The notes below the pieces were generated by a model. That model was not told where the DNA came from, made no database searches, and saw only the letters and a program-made list of their open reading frames with translations. The position numbers were made by a program, and so were the translations under genes. From the NCBI RefSeq assembly GCF_001718195.1, contig NZ_MCNV01000016.1, positions 1 to 64,000 on the forward strand: 64,000 nt of DNA, read 5' to 3'. Shown piece after piece: positions 25,014 to 33,686 of the stretch (position 1 is the stretch's first letter; each line of letters opens with the position of its first letter). The DNA is from Paraburkholderia nodosa. Lineage in GTDB: Bacteria; Pseudomonadota; Gammaproteobacteria; Burkholderiales; Burkholderiaceae.

Positions 25014-26024
25014 ATGACAGACCATCTTTCGTGCCGCTCGAACGGCGCCGACGATCCGTTGGCCAGCAGTTTCGCGACCAGCTATGCTGGCGTGGTGTCG
25101 TTTATCGCAGTCGCGAATGAGGGCAGTTTTGCGCGAGCGGGCGACCGCTTGGGCATTGGGCGCTCATCTGTGAGCCGCAACGTTCAGAAACTTGAGGCTC
25201 AACTCGACGCGCGGCTCTTCCTGCGCACGACGCGCAGCACCTCGTTGACGCGCGAAGGCGAGCTCTTTTACGAGAACTGCCAGGCTGGTCTCGCGCGCAT
25301 CGCTCAGGCACTCGAAGACATGCGGGAGCTGCGCAACGGACCGCCTCGCGGCCATTTGAGCATCGCCTCGACGGCGGCCTTCGGGCGCAGGGTCGTCGCG
25401 CCGCTATTGCGGGGCTTTCACGCGCGCTATCCGGATATTTCCTTGGAACTGCTGCTGAACGAACGGCCCGCCGATTTCACTTCGGATCGCGTCGACGTGT
25501 CGTTTCGCGATGGACGCATGGAAGACAGCGGCATCGTCGCGCGCCGCTTGATCCCCATGCAAATGATCGTTTGTGCATCGCCCGCGTACGCCCGAATTCA
25601 CGGCTTGCCTAGCCACGTCGATGAACTGCTCGAGCATCGCCACATCAACCTGCGGACGGCATCGGGGCGCCTCAAGGAGTGGGAATTCAAGGTGGACGGT
25701 CTTACGCAGCGGTACCAGCCGACCGCGCGCCATACGTTCAACGACCCGGATCTGGCCTTGCAGGCCGTACTCGACGGACTAGGCCTGGCGCAGTTGCCTG
25801 CCTACCAGGTGTGTGAACTACTTCGTGACAGGCGGCTCGTCAGCTGCCTCGCCCAACACGCGCCAGACGACGGTGGCCACTACCTCTGCTTTCTCAGCCG
25901 AAAGCAGCTTCCGGCCCGCATTCGGGTGTTCGTTGACTACATGACTGAGCAAACGAGAGCGCTCGATCTCCAGTGTTCGACGCCGCTCACTATTGCGCAG
26001 GCAGCCGACCAGCAGCCCGCATGA
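25014..26024 (+). CDS. LysR-family transcriptional regulator
   Basis: A 336-residue LysR protein with an extended N-terminus. The helix-turn-helix spans about residues 22-80 (FIAVANEGSFARAGDRLGIG, then RSSVSRNVQKLEAQL). The effector domain has the CrgA/DmlR-like blocks FRDGRMEDSGIVARRLIPMQ and HRHINLRTASGRLKEW. An intact paralogue of the pseudogene at 37415 (shared ASGR..EWEFK and FNDPDL). It lies behind a candidate ECF41 promoter, suggesting that the sigma factor controls a regulator. Target unknown. 26025-26405 has no intact gene; a 61-residue minus-strand fragment (LTILREIVVRQVASAP..) looks protein-like but is unidentified. Confidence 0.9.
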   Translation: MTDHLSCRSNGADDPLASSFATSYAGVVSFIAVANEGSFARAGDRLGIGRSSVSRNVQKLEAQLDARLFLRTTRSTSLTREGELFYENCQAGLARIAQALEDMRELRNGPPRGHLSIASTAAFGRRVVAPLLRGFHARYPDISLELLLNERPADFTSDRVDVSFRDGRMEDSGIVARRLIPMQMIVCASPAYARIHGLPSHVDELLEHRHINLRTASGRLKEWEFKVDGLTQRYQPTARHTFNDPDLALQAVLDGLGLAQLPAYQVCELLRDRRLVSCLAQHAPDDGGHYLCFLSRKQLPARIRVFVDYMTEQTRALDLQCSTPLTIAQAADQQPA

Positions 26025-26405
26025 CGACTCCAATGATGTTTTGCAGGAAACACGGTGATTCCTCGCAAAGGCCTACCGGACAACACCGAGCATATGTATG
26101 ATCGTTCGCGACCAGGCCGTCACCACCTCCCACAGCAGAGAGGCGTCTGCAAACCGATGCATCACGATGCGAATCCGCGCAGTGGGCGCGGAGGCGACCT
26201 GTCGAACCACAATCTCACGGAGAATCGTCAGACGATCGTCGGCATTGCGGTACAGAACTTACCGAGGTCAAGACAGTAGTATATAAATTGCGCGAGCGCG
26301 ATTATTTGGCAATTGCCGCTCGGCCGGCAACGGACGTACCGTGGACGATCATGCGGTTCCAGCAGCGCCCGACCAAGAAACTACCGTGATCGAATTTGGG
26401 ACCCC

Positions 26406-26918
26406 ATGAGCAATCCTTTGCATCCCCCACCTCTGACCCTGCTCGAGAAGTATCGCGGCAAAGAAGGGCAAACGCTGTATTCAACGACAGTCACCGTTAC
26501 CGGTGGCACAGCGGGACACGGCCGTGCCTCAGGCATCGCGAGTTCCGACGACGGCCAGTTGGCCGTCGAGCTCCGCCTACCCGAGGAACTGGGCGGACCC
26601 GGTGGCGGCACCAACCCGGAGCAGCTTTTCGCCGCGGGCTATGCGGCCTGCTTTCATGGTGCGCTGAGTCTGCTTGCCGCGCGCGCCGGCATTGCGCTCG
26701 CCAACACCTCCGTCGACGTCACGGTGCGATTCGGCCGCGATCCCGTTGATGGCTTGTTCGTCCTAACTGCGTACACACGTGTCCGCTTGCCGGGTCTAGA
26801 GCGTGAGCTCGCCGAACAGCTCGTTCGCGAAACTGAGCGTTTTACGCCTTACACTAAGATGGCGCGGCAGGGAATCGAAAACGTCGTCGCGCTCGCTGCT
26901 CCGGACGACACGGACTGA
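26406..26918 (+). CDS. Ohr/OsmC-family protein lacking the second redox cysteine
   Basis: A 170-residue OsmC/Ohr-fold protein. The organic hydroperoxide resistance motif NPEQLFAAGYAACFHGAL carries the peroxidatic Cys82, and the signature region TVTGGTAGHGRASG precedes it. Canonical Ohr proteins use a second Cys in CPYS; here the position reads TERFTPYTKMARQG, with Thr147 in place of Cys. It therefore either works through an external thiol partner or has another function. A 20-residue N-terminal extension is present. It lies 25 bases from the end of the convergent bestrophin gene. Confidence 0.85.
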   Translation: MSNPLHPPPLTLLEKYRGKEGQTLYSTTVTVTGGTAGHGRASGIASSDDGQLAVELRLPEELGGPGGGTNPEQLFAAGYAACFHGALSLLAARAGIALANTSVDVTVRFGRDPVDGLFVLTAYTRVRLPGLERELAEQLVRETERFTPYTKMARQGIENVVALAAPDDTD

Positions 26919-26943
26919 GACTGCGCGCCGCACATTCCCGGCA

Positions 26944-27942
26944 CTACATCGCGATCGACTCCGCTGCGATATCTTCCGTGTGTTCGCCGAGCAGCGATCG
27001 CAGTTCGCGCTCGATCTGCACACATAACGTCGAAATCGGTACGTCGTTCGCGCTTCCTTCAAACGGATTTTCTGTACTCTCGCCGACCTGTTCTAGCGAG
27101 GTGTACATCCACGATACTGCGACGCTGCACGGCACGACGAGCCATATCATGTTTCCGTGCATGAAGCCACTCACGCTATCGTTGAGCTTGTCGAATTCGT
27201 GCAGCAAGCCAAAAGGAAAGAGCAGGCAAAAGAAGCGGACGAATAACGTGCTCACGGTCGCGTATTGACGCGGATATGGAAAATCCTTCAACCGTTCTGC
27301 CTTTGCCTGCAACGCAACGAAATCGCCCAAGGCGCGTTGAAGTTCCAGATAGAACGACAAATTCAGCTTTCCCGCGGTATGAAGCTTCTGCAGGCATGCG
27401 CCCTGGGTGTTCAGCAAGGCTGTCGCGGCGTTTGGGGCGTTTAGCGCGAGCGCGGTATCCGACGCTGGTAAATATCTATGCAGCGTCTCCTTGAGGCTCA
27501 ATTCCCATTCCGGCACCCTGTAGTGACGACGGTATTCGGCATTAAATCCCTTGTTCATGCTCTCCCACACTCGCGGGCTGCGCAACGAATAACGCAACGT
27601 AGTGAGCCAGGCTAAATGACGCTCGATCAGCCTGCGGCTGACGATTTCGTCGTCTGGAAAATCGCGGGCGAGCTGCCCCCAGCGCCGGCTCGCGCTCACA
27701 ATGCCGGTCCAGATGTCCTGCGCGTCCATTGCCCTATTGTAGGTTTGAACGTTCTTGAAGCCGACGATGAACGACGTCGCGGTGCCAAGCAGCACGACGA
27801 TGGTAAGCGGCACCGATAGCCACTCTATGTTGCAAAACCTGAACAGAATGACAGGCAACGTGCCCCAGATCGCGAGCGCGTAGATTTGTCTCCGGGTCCA
27901 GTAAAGAAATTCGGATAACTTATAAGACTTGCCGAGGTGCAT
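26944..27942 (-). CDS. Bestrophin-family membrane protein
   Basis: A 332-residue bestrophin/UPF0187 protein with four hydrophobic segments: the first near LAIWGTLPVILF, the second SVPLTIVVLLGTATSFIVGF, the last two around FFCLLFPFGLL and MIWLVVPCSVAVSW. The conserved RRWGQLARDFPDD and ENPFEGSANDVPISTLCVQI are typical; the latter is the C-terminal signature. Bacterial homologues form pentameric ion channels, with reported anion or cation selectivity. It is transcribed divergently from the carboxymuconolactone decarboxylase-like gene and has a perfect ECF41-type promoter upstream. Confidence 0.88.
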   Translation of the reverse strand: MHLGKSYKLSEFLYWTRRQIYALAIWGTLPVILFRFCNIEWLSVPLTIVVLLGTATSFIVGFKNVQTYNRAMDAQDIWTGIVSASRRWGQLARDFPDDEIVSRRLIERHLAWLTTLRYSLRSPRVWESMNKGFNAEYRRHYRVPEWELSLKETLHRYLPASDTALALNAPNAATALLNTQGACLQKLHTAGKLNLSFYLELQRALGDFVALQAKAERLKDFPYPRQYATVSTLFVRFFCLLFPFGLLHEFDKLNDSVSGFMHGNMIWLVVPCSVAVSWMYTSLEQVGESTENPFEGSANDVPISTLCVQIERELRSLLGEHTEDIAAESIAM

Positions 27943-28032
27943 ATCGTGATCGCCTCGTTACACGGTGAATGAGTGGGCGCATGGATGGTCCGCTCGACGG
28001 ATGCGCGATGCGTGTGCTTCCCGCACTCTCAA

Positions 28033-28059
28033 GACGTTCGACACACTCATTTTGTGACA
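28033..28059 (-). promoter_or_regulatory. ECF41 consensus promoter upstream of the bestrophin
   Basis: On the minus strand TGTCACA (28059-28053), 16 bases and CGTC (28036-28033) match the published ECF41 consensus exactly. The start of transcription would be roughly 85 bases before the bestrophin ATG at 27942. Confidence 0.65.
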
Positions 28060-28261
28060 TCGAACACGAAATTGCCGTTGGTGTGCAGAGTATGTGGCTG
28101 GATGCGTAACCCAATTGGTGTAAGAAAGACAACACTATGGATCCTTACATGCGGCTAGCGCGAGACAGCACACCGACCTACGATTTACTTACGCGCTGAT
28201 CCTCGGTTGAGGCATCAACCAGTCGCGGAGTCGAAACTCACACCTACTCAAGGGGAAACGC

Positions 28262-28741
28262 ATGACGCAGCGTATCAACTACATCCAGCAGTCACCGGAA
28301 CTATTCAAGAAGTACATGGAATTCAGCAATCAGTTGAAGGAGAGCGCGATCGAAGAGTCGATTCGCGACCTCATCTCGATACGCGCTTCCCAGATCAACG
28401 GTTGTGGCTTCTGCGTCGACATGCACGTAAAGGAAGCTCGCATGCACGGTGAGCGCGAGCTGCGTATCCATCATCTGGCGATCTGGCGTGAATCCACGCT
28501 ATTCGCACCACGCGAGCGCGCCGCCCTCGCATGGACCGAAGCACTGACACAGCTAGGCGCGCACGGCCTTGCAGACGATATTTACGAGCGCGTGCGTACG
28601 CAATTCTCGGAGAAGGAACTCTCGGATCTGACCTTCGATGTGATGGCCATCAACGGCTGGAATCGTGCGAATCTCGCTTTCAGGACCGTGCCGGGATCGG
28701 CCGACAAGGCCTTCGGCCTCGACAAGGCCAACCTGGCCTGA
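28262..28741 (+). CDS. Carboxymuconolactone decarboxylase/AhpD-like protein
   Basis: A 159-residue all-helical AhpD-like protein. The active-site region is SIRASQINGCGFCVDMHVKE with Cys48, Cys51 and His55 in CxxCxxxH, the arrangement used for peroxide reduction by AhpD and relatives. AFRTVPG follows in the C-terminal helix. AGGGG precedes the start. This is the type of gene most often linked to ECF41 sigma factors. It is followed after 62 bases by a cupin gene in the same direction. It probably reduces organic peroxides; the true substrate is open. Confidence 0.92.
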   Translation: MTQRINYIQQSPELFKKYMEFSNQLKESAIEESIRDLISIRASQINGCGFCVDMHVKEARMHGERELRIHHLAIWRESTLFAPRERAALAWTEALTQLGAHGLADDIYERVRTQFSEKELSDLTFDVMAINGWNRANLAFRTVPGSADKAFGLDKANLA

Positions 28742-28803
28742 CTGCTCATACTTTGCTCTCGTCGCGAGCCCGCGTATGCGGGCTGCTCTACTGGAAGCCA
28801 ATC

Positions 28804-29211
28804 ATGGCTGGTTTCAAACATACCGCAGTCACGGCGCTCATCACTGCACAGGCGTTGATGTGCAGCGTTCAGGCCGCGCCGCCAGAAGCTCGCGTCACGC
28901 CTCTCATGACGGTCCCGCTTGAGCACTATCCGGGCAAGGAAGCGTTGATGATCAGCGTCGAATATCCGCCGGGCGCCGCGGATCCGGTGCATCGGCACAA
29001 TGCATACGGCTTCATCTACGTGCTGGAAGGCACGATCATCATGCAGGTAAGGGGCAAAAAGCAGGTCACACTTTCGCCAGGGCAAACGTTCTATGAAGGC
29101 CTGAACGATGTCCATACGATCGGGCGCAACGCGAGCCAAACGGAGCCCGCAAAATTCCTCGTGATGCTGCTGAAAGATAAAGGCGCGCCGGTTCTTGTAC
29201 CGGCGAAATAA
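28804..29211 (+). CDS. Exported cupin-domain protein
   Basis: A 135-residue single-cupin protein with an N-terminal signal peptide (TAVTALITAQALMCSVQAA). Cupin motif 1 is DPVHRHNAYGFIYVLEGTI (metal ligands HxH and a Glu) and motif 2 is LSPGQTFYEGLNDVHTIGRN with the second His. The periplasmic location distinguishes it from the cytoplasmic cupin at 56429. It probably belongs to one transcript with the AhpD-like gene upstream. Function beyond metal-binding beta-barrel is unknown. 29212-29601 contains only a small hairpin (GCCACC/GGTGGC near 29346) and no gene. Confidence 0.88.
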   Translation: MAGFKHTAVTALITAQALMCSVQAAPPEARVTPLMTVPLEHYPGKEALMISVEYPPGAADPVHRHNAYGFIYVLEGTIIMQVRGKKQVTLSPGQTFYEGLNDVHTIGRNASQTEPAKFLVMLLKDKGAPVLVPAK

Positions 29212-29601
29212 ACCAGACGCCTACGTTGCCCCAGGTCGAACGTTCCCGACCCCTAGGAAAACATGGCATTCCATCCGGAAAGTTGTGCCTGGCGAAATCG
29301 AGGGAGTTGCCTCTACCGAGCGCCTCGCCGCCGCGCCAATGCGACAGCCACCGGTTAAGTGGTGGCAACGCTCGGTTAGCAGCATTCGCTCCTGCGATTG
29401 CGTCAAGCGCTCGGGAGAACCGCGAATGCGGTTGGCGAGACTATAGCTGTGGCAGACAAGAACTGACTGAGACAAAAAGATCGGCTGGCAAATCTTTAGT
29501 AGCAAGTGCATGACCGCATCAGGCCAGAAAATACTCGCTTTCGTAATCACGCAATAATCTTCTGCATTCCTATATTTATCCACTCAAGGGAGTAAGCATT
29601 C

Positions 29602-30807
29602 ATGCGACTCGTCATTATAGGTGCCGGCTTCGCCGGCATGTACGCTGCGCTTTCCGCAGCTCGTCTGCGCGACATCCAGGGAGTGACTCCCGAAGAACTC
29701 GAAATCGCGCTGGTAGCTCCGGAGCCGAAGCTGGTGGTTCGCCCGCGGCTCTACGAACGGAATCCTGAGACCCTCACGGCACCACTGCTGAATGTGCTCA
29801 ACGCCATCGACGTGGTGTATGTGCAAGGTAGCGTCGAGACGGTTGACACCCAATCCCGCATGATGCAGATCGCATACGGAAAAGACCTGAGCAAGTCGCT
29901 CTCTTACGACCGCCTGGTGGTGGCCACCGGCAGTCGACTATTCCGTCCCAACATTCCCGGACTCGCCGAGCACGGCTTCAGCGTCGACTCGCTCGACGAT
30001 GCGGTTGCCCTCGACAAGCACCTGCACAGCCTCGCCAACCGCCCGCGGTTGAACGGGCGCGACACGGTCGTCGTGGCTGGCGGCGGATTCACTGGCATCG
30101 AGGCGGCAACTGAAATGGCGGGCCGTCTGCCCGAGATTCTCGGTAAAGATACCAAGACCCGTGTCATCATCATCGACCGCAACAGTGTGATCGCACCCGA
30201 CATGGGCGAAGGTCCCCGCCCCCTCATTGACGACGCGCTGCGCAAGCTCGGTGTGGAAACCCGCCTCGACGCCGGCGTCGCCTCTCTCGACGAATCGGGC
30301 GTGACATTATCCACCGGCGAACACATCGAGACGGAGACCGTGATCTGGGCAGCAGGCATGCGTGCCGCCCCGCTGACCGCGCAGATTCCGGCCGAACGCG
30401 ATAATTCTGGCCGACTTCTGGTCGATCGCGATCTGCGCGTACCGGGCGTTCAGGGTGTCTTCGCCACCGGCGATGCCGCCCGTGCCGCCTGCGATGACGA
30501 CGGCAACTATGCACTGATGTCATGCCAGCACGCGACGCGTATGGGCGCATTTGCCGGCAACAACGCCGCAGCGGAATTGCTTGGCGTTCCGACCAAGCCC
30601 TACCAGCAGAAGGCCTACGTCACTTGCCTCGACCTCGGCGAAGCCGGCGCACTGTTCACGCGCGGTTGGGAGCGCAAGGTAGAGATGGTCGGCGATGTCG
30701 CAAAAAAGACGAAGCAGGAGATCAACACCGTCTGGATATATCCACCGAAGGCCGAGCGCGCCGCCGCACTCGCGTCGGCCGATCCAGAGCGTGTGACCGA
30801 TCTCTGA
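29602..30807 (+). CDS. NAD(P)/FAD-dependent oxidoreductase (NDH-2-like)
   Basis: A 401-residue pyridine-nucleotide-disulfide oxidoreductase of the type II NADH dehydrogenase kind. The FAD-binding GAGFAGMYAALSAARL is at the N-terminus, the NAD-binding VVVAGGGFTGIEAATEMAGR near residue 157, and the second FAD contact GVQGVFATGDAARA near 288. No CxxC redox disulfide is visible. The C-terminal part lacks an obvious membrane helix, unlike respiratory NDH-2 of E. coli. AGGGAG precedes the start. It may supply electrons in the ECF41-linked redox set (inference from location). Confidence 0.9.
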   Translation: MRLVIIGAGFAGMYAALSAARLRDIQGVTPEELEIALVAPEPKLVVRPRLYERNPETLTAPLLNVLNAIDVVYVQGSVETVDTQSRMMQIAYGKDLSKSLSYDRLVVATGSRLFRPNIPGLAEHGFSVDSLDDAVALDKHLHSLANRPRLNGRDTVVVAGGGFTGIEAATEMAGRLPEILGKDTKTRVIIIDRNSVIAPDMGEGPRPLIDDALRKLGVETRLDAGVASLDESGVTLSTGEHIETETVIWAAGMRAAPLTAQIPAERDNSGRLLVDRDLRVPGVQGVFATGDAARAACDDDGNYALMSCQHATRMGAFAGNNAAAELLGVPTKPYQQKAYVTCLDLGEAGALFTRGWERKVEMVGDVAKKTKQEINTVWIYPPKAERAAALASADPERVTDL

Positions 30808-30884
30808 ACACCTCGCGAGGATCGAACGCGTTTTCCACGCTGAAAGCGCGATCTGCCAAACATCGCGCTTAGGAGCCCCCAGAG

Positions 30885-31004
30885 ATGAACCAGATGACTT
30901 GCAACTCCCAAGAGGAGGCAAACATGAAACTGGATAACACCCGCACCTCGGCAGTCCGCGCCAGACGAGTTGGCGCTATCCAGTTACCAAGTCGAAACAT
31001 TTAA
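30885..31004 (+). CDS. Possible 39-residue ORF after the oxidoreductase
   Basis: An ATG at 30885 (AGGAG upstream) and an in-frame ATG at 30924 with an even stronger site (AGAGGAGGCAAAC) open a short frame ending SRNI. No family is recognised. It may be a truncated gene whose translation signals survived. Nothing else is seen in 30808-31115. Confidence 0.25.
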   Translation: MNQMTCNSQEEANMKLDNTRTSAVRARRVGAIQLPSRNI

Positions 31005-31115
31005 AACTCGAGCGATGTGGGGTGGACGCCGTCTGCGGCGTCCGCTATAAGTCGAAATGAAAAGGACACGGCTTCCAGCGGTAGGTGGACGCTGGGCTGA
31101 CAGCGTCGAGCAATA

Positions 31116-32066
31116 TCAGGTCGTCCCCTCGCACTCCTCTTCCAACCCAGCGCCCGCTCGTAGCGGTTCAAACGAGGATACGACGTTCCACGCGGCCAGT
31201 TGCGCAGCGACGAAGTCGATAAATACCCGCACACGCATTGGCATATTTCTTCCGAACGCGTGAACTGCGTGAACGGGCACCGATGCTAACGCGCTATCGG
31301 GCAGAACCACATGCAACCGCCCCGCTGCAATGTCTTCTCCCACGGCGATCTCCAGAATCTGCGCGATACCTAGTCCATTCAACGCTGCAACCCGCATTGC
31401 ATCGCCGTTGTCCGCGTCAAACCTCCCTTCGATCGCCATCGACATCCCGTCTCCGAAGACTAGGGGGTACGCACGTCCGTTGAGCCGGTAACGCACATGC
31501 TGATGCTCGGCAAGATCCGCGACCACACGCGGCGTACCTCGCTCGCGCAGGTAAGCGGGCGCGGCCACCAGAGCCAGTTGAAGACTGGCGACCCGCAGCG
31601 CATGCAAGCTGCTGTCTTCTAGCCAGCCCACTCTTATGACGATGTCGAAGCGATCGCGTATCAGGTCCGCATGGCGATCGCTAACGCTCACGTCCAGCGC
31701 GAGTTCCGGGTGACTCGCCATGAGTTTCCGCGTGACGGGGTCGAGCAAAAGGCAGCTCAGCTCCGCAGGCAAGCTCACACGTAGTCGTCCAGTGGCGGCC
31801 GCAGGCGAGCGCAGCACTTCGTCCGCACCTTCCAGTCCGCGCATCAGTGGTGCTACGCGCTCATAGTACGCCTGACCCTCCATGGTCAGGACAAAAGCGC
31901 GCGTCGAGCGTTGAAACAACCGAACACCCAGTCGCTTTTCGAGCCTCGCGACGCTCTTTGACACGGCTGACGGTGTGGTGCATAACGATTGGGCTGCCAT
32001 CGTAAACGACCCCGTTTCGACGGAACGAACGAAAGCCGGAAGGCCATTAAATTTTTCGACAGACAT
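31116..32066 (-). CDS. LysR-family transcriptional regulator
   Basis: A 316-residue LysR protein beginning MSVEKFNGLPAFVRSVETGS. The helix-turn-helix has SLCTTPSAVSKSVARLEKRL; the effector domain includes RFDIVIRVGWLEDSSLHALR. The start at 32066 fits the family N-terminus; the frame runs further upstream into the intergenic operator. It is divergent from the SDR at 32172 with 105 bases between and a T-N11-A-like palindrome there, so it very likely regulates that SDR. Confidence 0.9.
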   Translation of the reverse strand: MSVEKFNGLPAFVRSVETGSFTMAAQSLCTTPSAVSKSVARLEKRLGVRLFQRSTRAFVLTMEGQAYYERVAPLMRGLEGADEVLRSPAAATGRLRVSLPAELSCLLLDPVTRKLMASHPELALDVSVSDRHADLIRDRFDIVIRVGWLEDSSLHALRVASLQLALVAAPAYLRERGTPRVVADLAEHQHVRYRLNGRAYPLVFGDGMSMAIEGRFDADNGDAMRVAALNGLGIAQILEIAVGEDIAAGRLHVVLPDSALASVPVHAVHAFGRNMPMRVRVFIDFVAAQLAAWNVVSSFEPLRAGAGLEEECEGTT

Positions 32067-32092
32067 GACAAAGCGGAACAAGTGAAATAGCC

Positions 32093-32108
32093 GATGTGTG
32101 ACTACATC
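32093..32108. promoter_or_regulatory. Candidate LysR operator between LysR and SDR
   Basis: GATGT (32093-32097) and ACATC (32104-32108) form an inverted repeat with six bases between, in the divergent gap. Size and position suit a LysR recognition site. Confidence 0.4.
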
Positions 32109-32171
32109 AGCGTGGCGGCCGTTGCTAAATTTCAGCGGTACGCCAGATCGGCGGAACATCGTGGAGAAAAC

Positions 32172-32921
32172 ATGAATCGGCTCGCAAATAAAGTTGCTGT
32201 CATCACCGGCGGAAATAGTGGAATCGGACTGGGCACTGCCAAACTACTAGTCGCCGCAGGTGCGAACGTCATCGTTGTGGGGCGCCGAGCAGATGCCGTC
32301 CATGCGGCTGTGTCCGAGCTTGGCGACAAAGCACTGGGAGTGACGGGAAATCTCGCAGATCCGAAAACGCATGACGATGTAGCATCACTCGTGTCTCATC
32401 GTTTCGGTGGGCTCGACTTTTACTTCGCAAATGCGGGAATCAACACACTCGAGTCGTCGAGCGAAGTTAGCGCTGATTCCTACGACCTGCACTTTGCGAC
32501 CAACACAAAGGCAATCTTCTTCGGCGTACAAAAAATTGCGCCGTTGATGCGCGATCGCGGTGCCGTCTTGCTGACCAGTTCGATTGCAAGTTACAAAGTG
32601 TTTGATGGGCACGCCGTCTACGCAGGCACAAAGGCCGCAATCGAGGCGTTTGCGCGGAGCTGGGCGCTCGAGTTCAAGGCGCGCGGCATTCGAGTGAATG
32701 TCATGAGTCCGGGACCAGTCGACACGCCAATACTTTCGAAGCTTGGCGTGGCGGATGCCGAGCGGCCAGCGTTCGAGGCCGCCGTAGCGGGCCGCATTCC
32801 GCTCGGGCGCCTCGGACGTCCGGGAGAGCTCGCGCGCGCGGCGCTCTTTCTCATGAGTGACGAGAGCAGCTTCATCAACGGCGTCAATCTGAGAGTCGAT
32901 GGCGGCATGTCGCTCACGTGA
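32172..32921 (+). CDS. SDR family oxidoreductase
   Basis: A 249-residue classical SDR: AVITGGNSGIGLGTAKLL for the cofactor, FANAGI, the catalytic TSSIASYKVF and YAGTKAA, and the C-terminal VNLRVDGGMSLT. GGAGAAAAC before the ATG supports the start. It is divergent from a LysR regulator and probably its target. Substrate unknown; the sequence resembles glucose/3-oxoacyl reductase-type SDRs. It converges with the YbhB-like gene, whose stop is 19 bases away. Confidence 0.92.
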   Translation: MNRLANKVAVITGGNSGIGLGTAKLLVAAGANVIVVGRRADAVHAAVSELGDKALGVTGNLADPKTHDDVASLVSHRFGGLDFYFANAGINTLESSSEVSADSYDLHFATNTKAIFFGVQKIAPLMRDRGAVLLTSSIASYKVFDGHAVYAGTKAAIEAFARSWALEFKARGIRVNVMSPGPVDTPILSKLGVADAERPAFEAAVAGRIPLGRLGRPGELARAALFLMSDESSFINGVNLRVDGGMSLT

Positions 32922-32939
32922 TCTCATGAGCAAGACTGC

Positions 32940-33512
32940 TCAGTTTGCCGGGCTCTGGTACGTTGCGACATAGCGCGCTTTCGCGATGACCTTCCCATGC
33001 ATCTGAAACGCAACGAGCGCCGGACTCGACTTCGGATCCACATCGATATGGGGCACATCGAGTGCGTAGACAGTAATCACGTAGCGATGCGGCTTGCCTT
33101 GCGGCGGACACGGTCCGCCGTACTTCGACTCTCCGAAGTCGGTCAACGTTTCGACGGCGCCAGCCGGCAATAGTTGAGTGTTGCCGGAGGCACCTTTCTC
33201 CAGAGAGGCTTGCGATGGGGGTATGTTAGCAACGGCCCAGTGGGTCCAGCCGAGGCCGCCGGTTGGCGCGTCGGGGTCATACATCATCACAGCGAGGCTG
33301 CGGGCTCCGGGCGGTATGTGCTTCCATGAAATCCGCGGCGATACGTTTTCGCCGCGGCAGCCGAAACCGCTGTACACCTGCTCTTTTGTGAAGCGGCCCT
33401 GATCCAGATCGCTGACTTTCACAGCAAGTGTTTCGGCGAGCGCGATCGCGGGCAGTGTTGCGAGCAGTGTAAAAACACAGACCGCTTTTTGTGTTATGAG
33501 AAGAAATCGCAT
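32940..33512 (-). CDS. YbhB/YbcL family (PEBP) exported protein
   Basis: A 190-residue phosphatidylethanolamine-binding-like protein of the YbhB/YbcL family. A signal peptide (VCVFTLLATLPAIALA) targets it to the periplasm. Family blocks seen are GENVSPRISWKHIPPGARSL, MMYDPDAPTGGLGWTHWAVA (the DPDAP ligand motif) and YGGPCPPQGKPHRYVITVYA. The biochemical role of bacterial members is poorly known. It stands alone. Confidence 0.92.
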   Translation of the reverse strand: MRFLLITQKAVCVFTLLATLPAIALAETLAVKVSDLDQGRFTKEQVYSGFGCRGENVSPRISWKHIPPGARSLAVMMYDPDAPTGGLGWTHWAVANIPPSQASLEKGASGNTQLLPAGAVETLTDFGESKYGGPCPPQGKPHRYVITVYALDVPHIDVDPKSSPALVAFQMHGKVIAKARYVATYQSPAN

Positions 33513-33652
33513 AGCAAACTCCTGTGGATTGGTGAAAGGTCCGACGACACTTCTATCGCACGGTAACGCCAGCGAGAACTACTCGGAAGTGGGATCCACG
33601 AAACCACTTTGTTGCTTGGCGCGCAACAAGCGCACCACAATTGCTGGGGGCC

Positions 33653-33686
33653 ACAACTATGTTGGCCGACCGGCCAACATAGTTGT
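33653..33686. repeat. 34-bp perfect palindrome
   Basis: ACAACTATGTTGGCCG (33653-33668) is repeated as its exact reverse complement at 33671-33686, with only two bases (AC) between. It lies 140 bases upstream of the YbhB-like gene in a 530-base gap (33513-34044) with no gene. It could be an operator, a cruciform-forming site or a recombination target. No T tract follows, so intrinsic termination is unlikely. Confidence 0.7.

Noticed and set aside
26085..26270. 61-residue minus-strand fragment reading LTILREIVVRQVASAP
   Set aside because: Reads like protein, but it has no start signal and no family I can name, so it is not listed as a gene.
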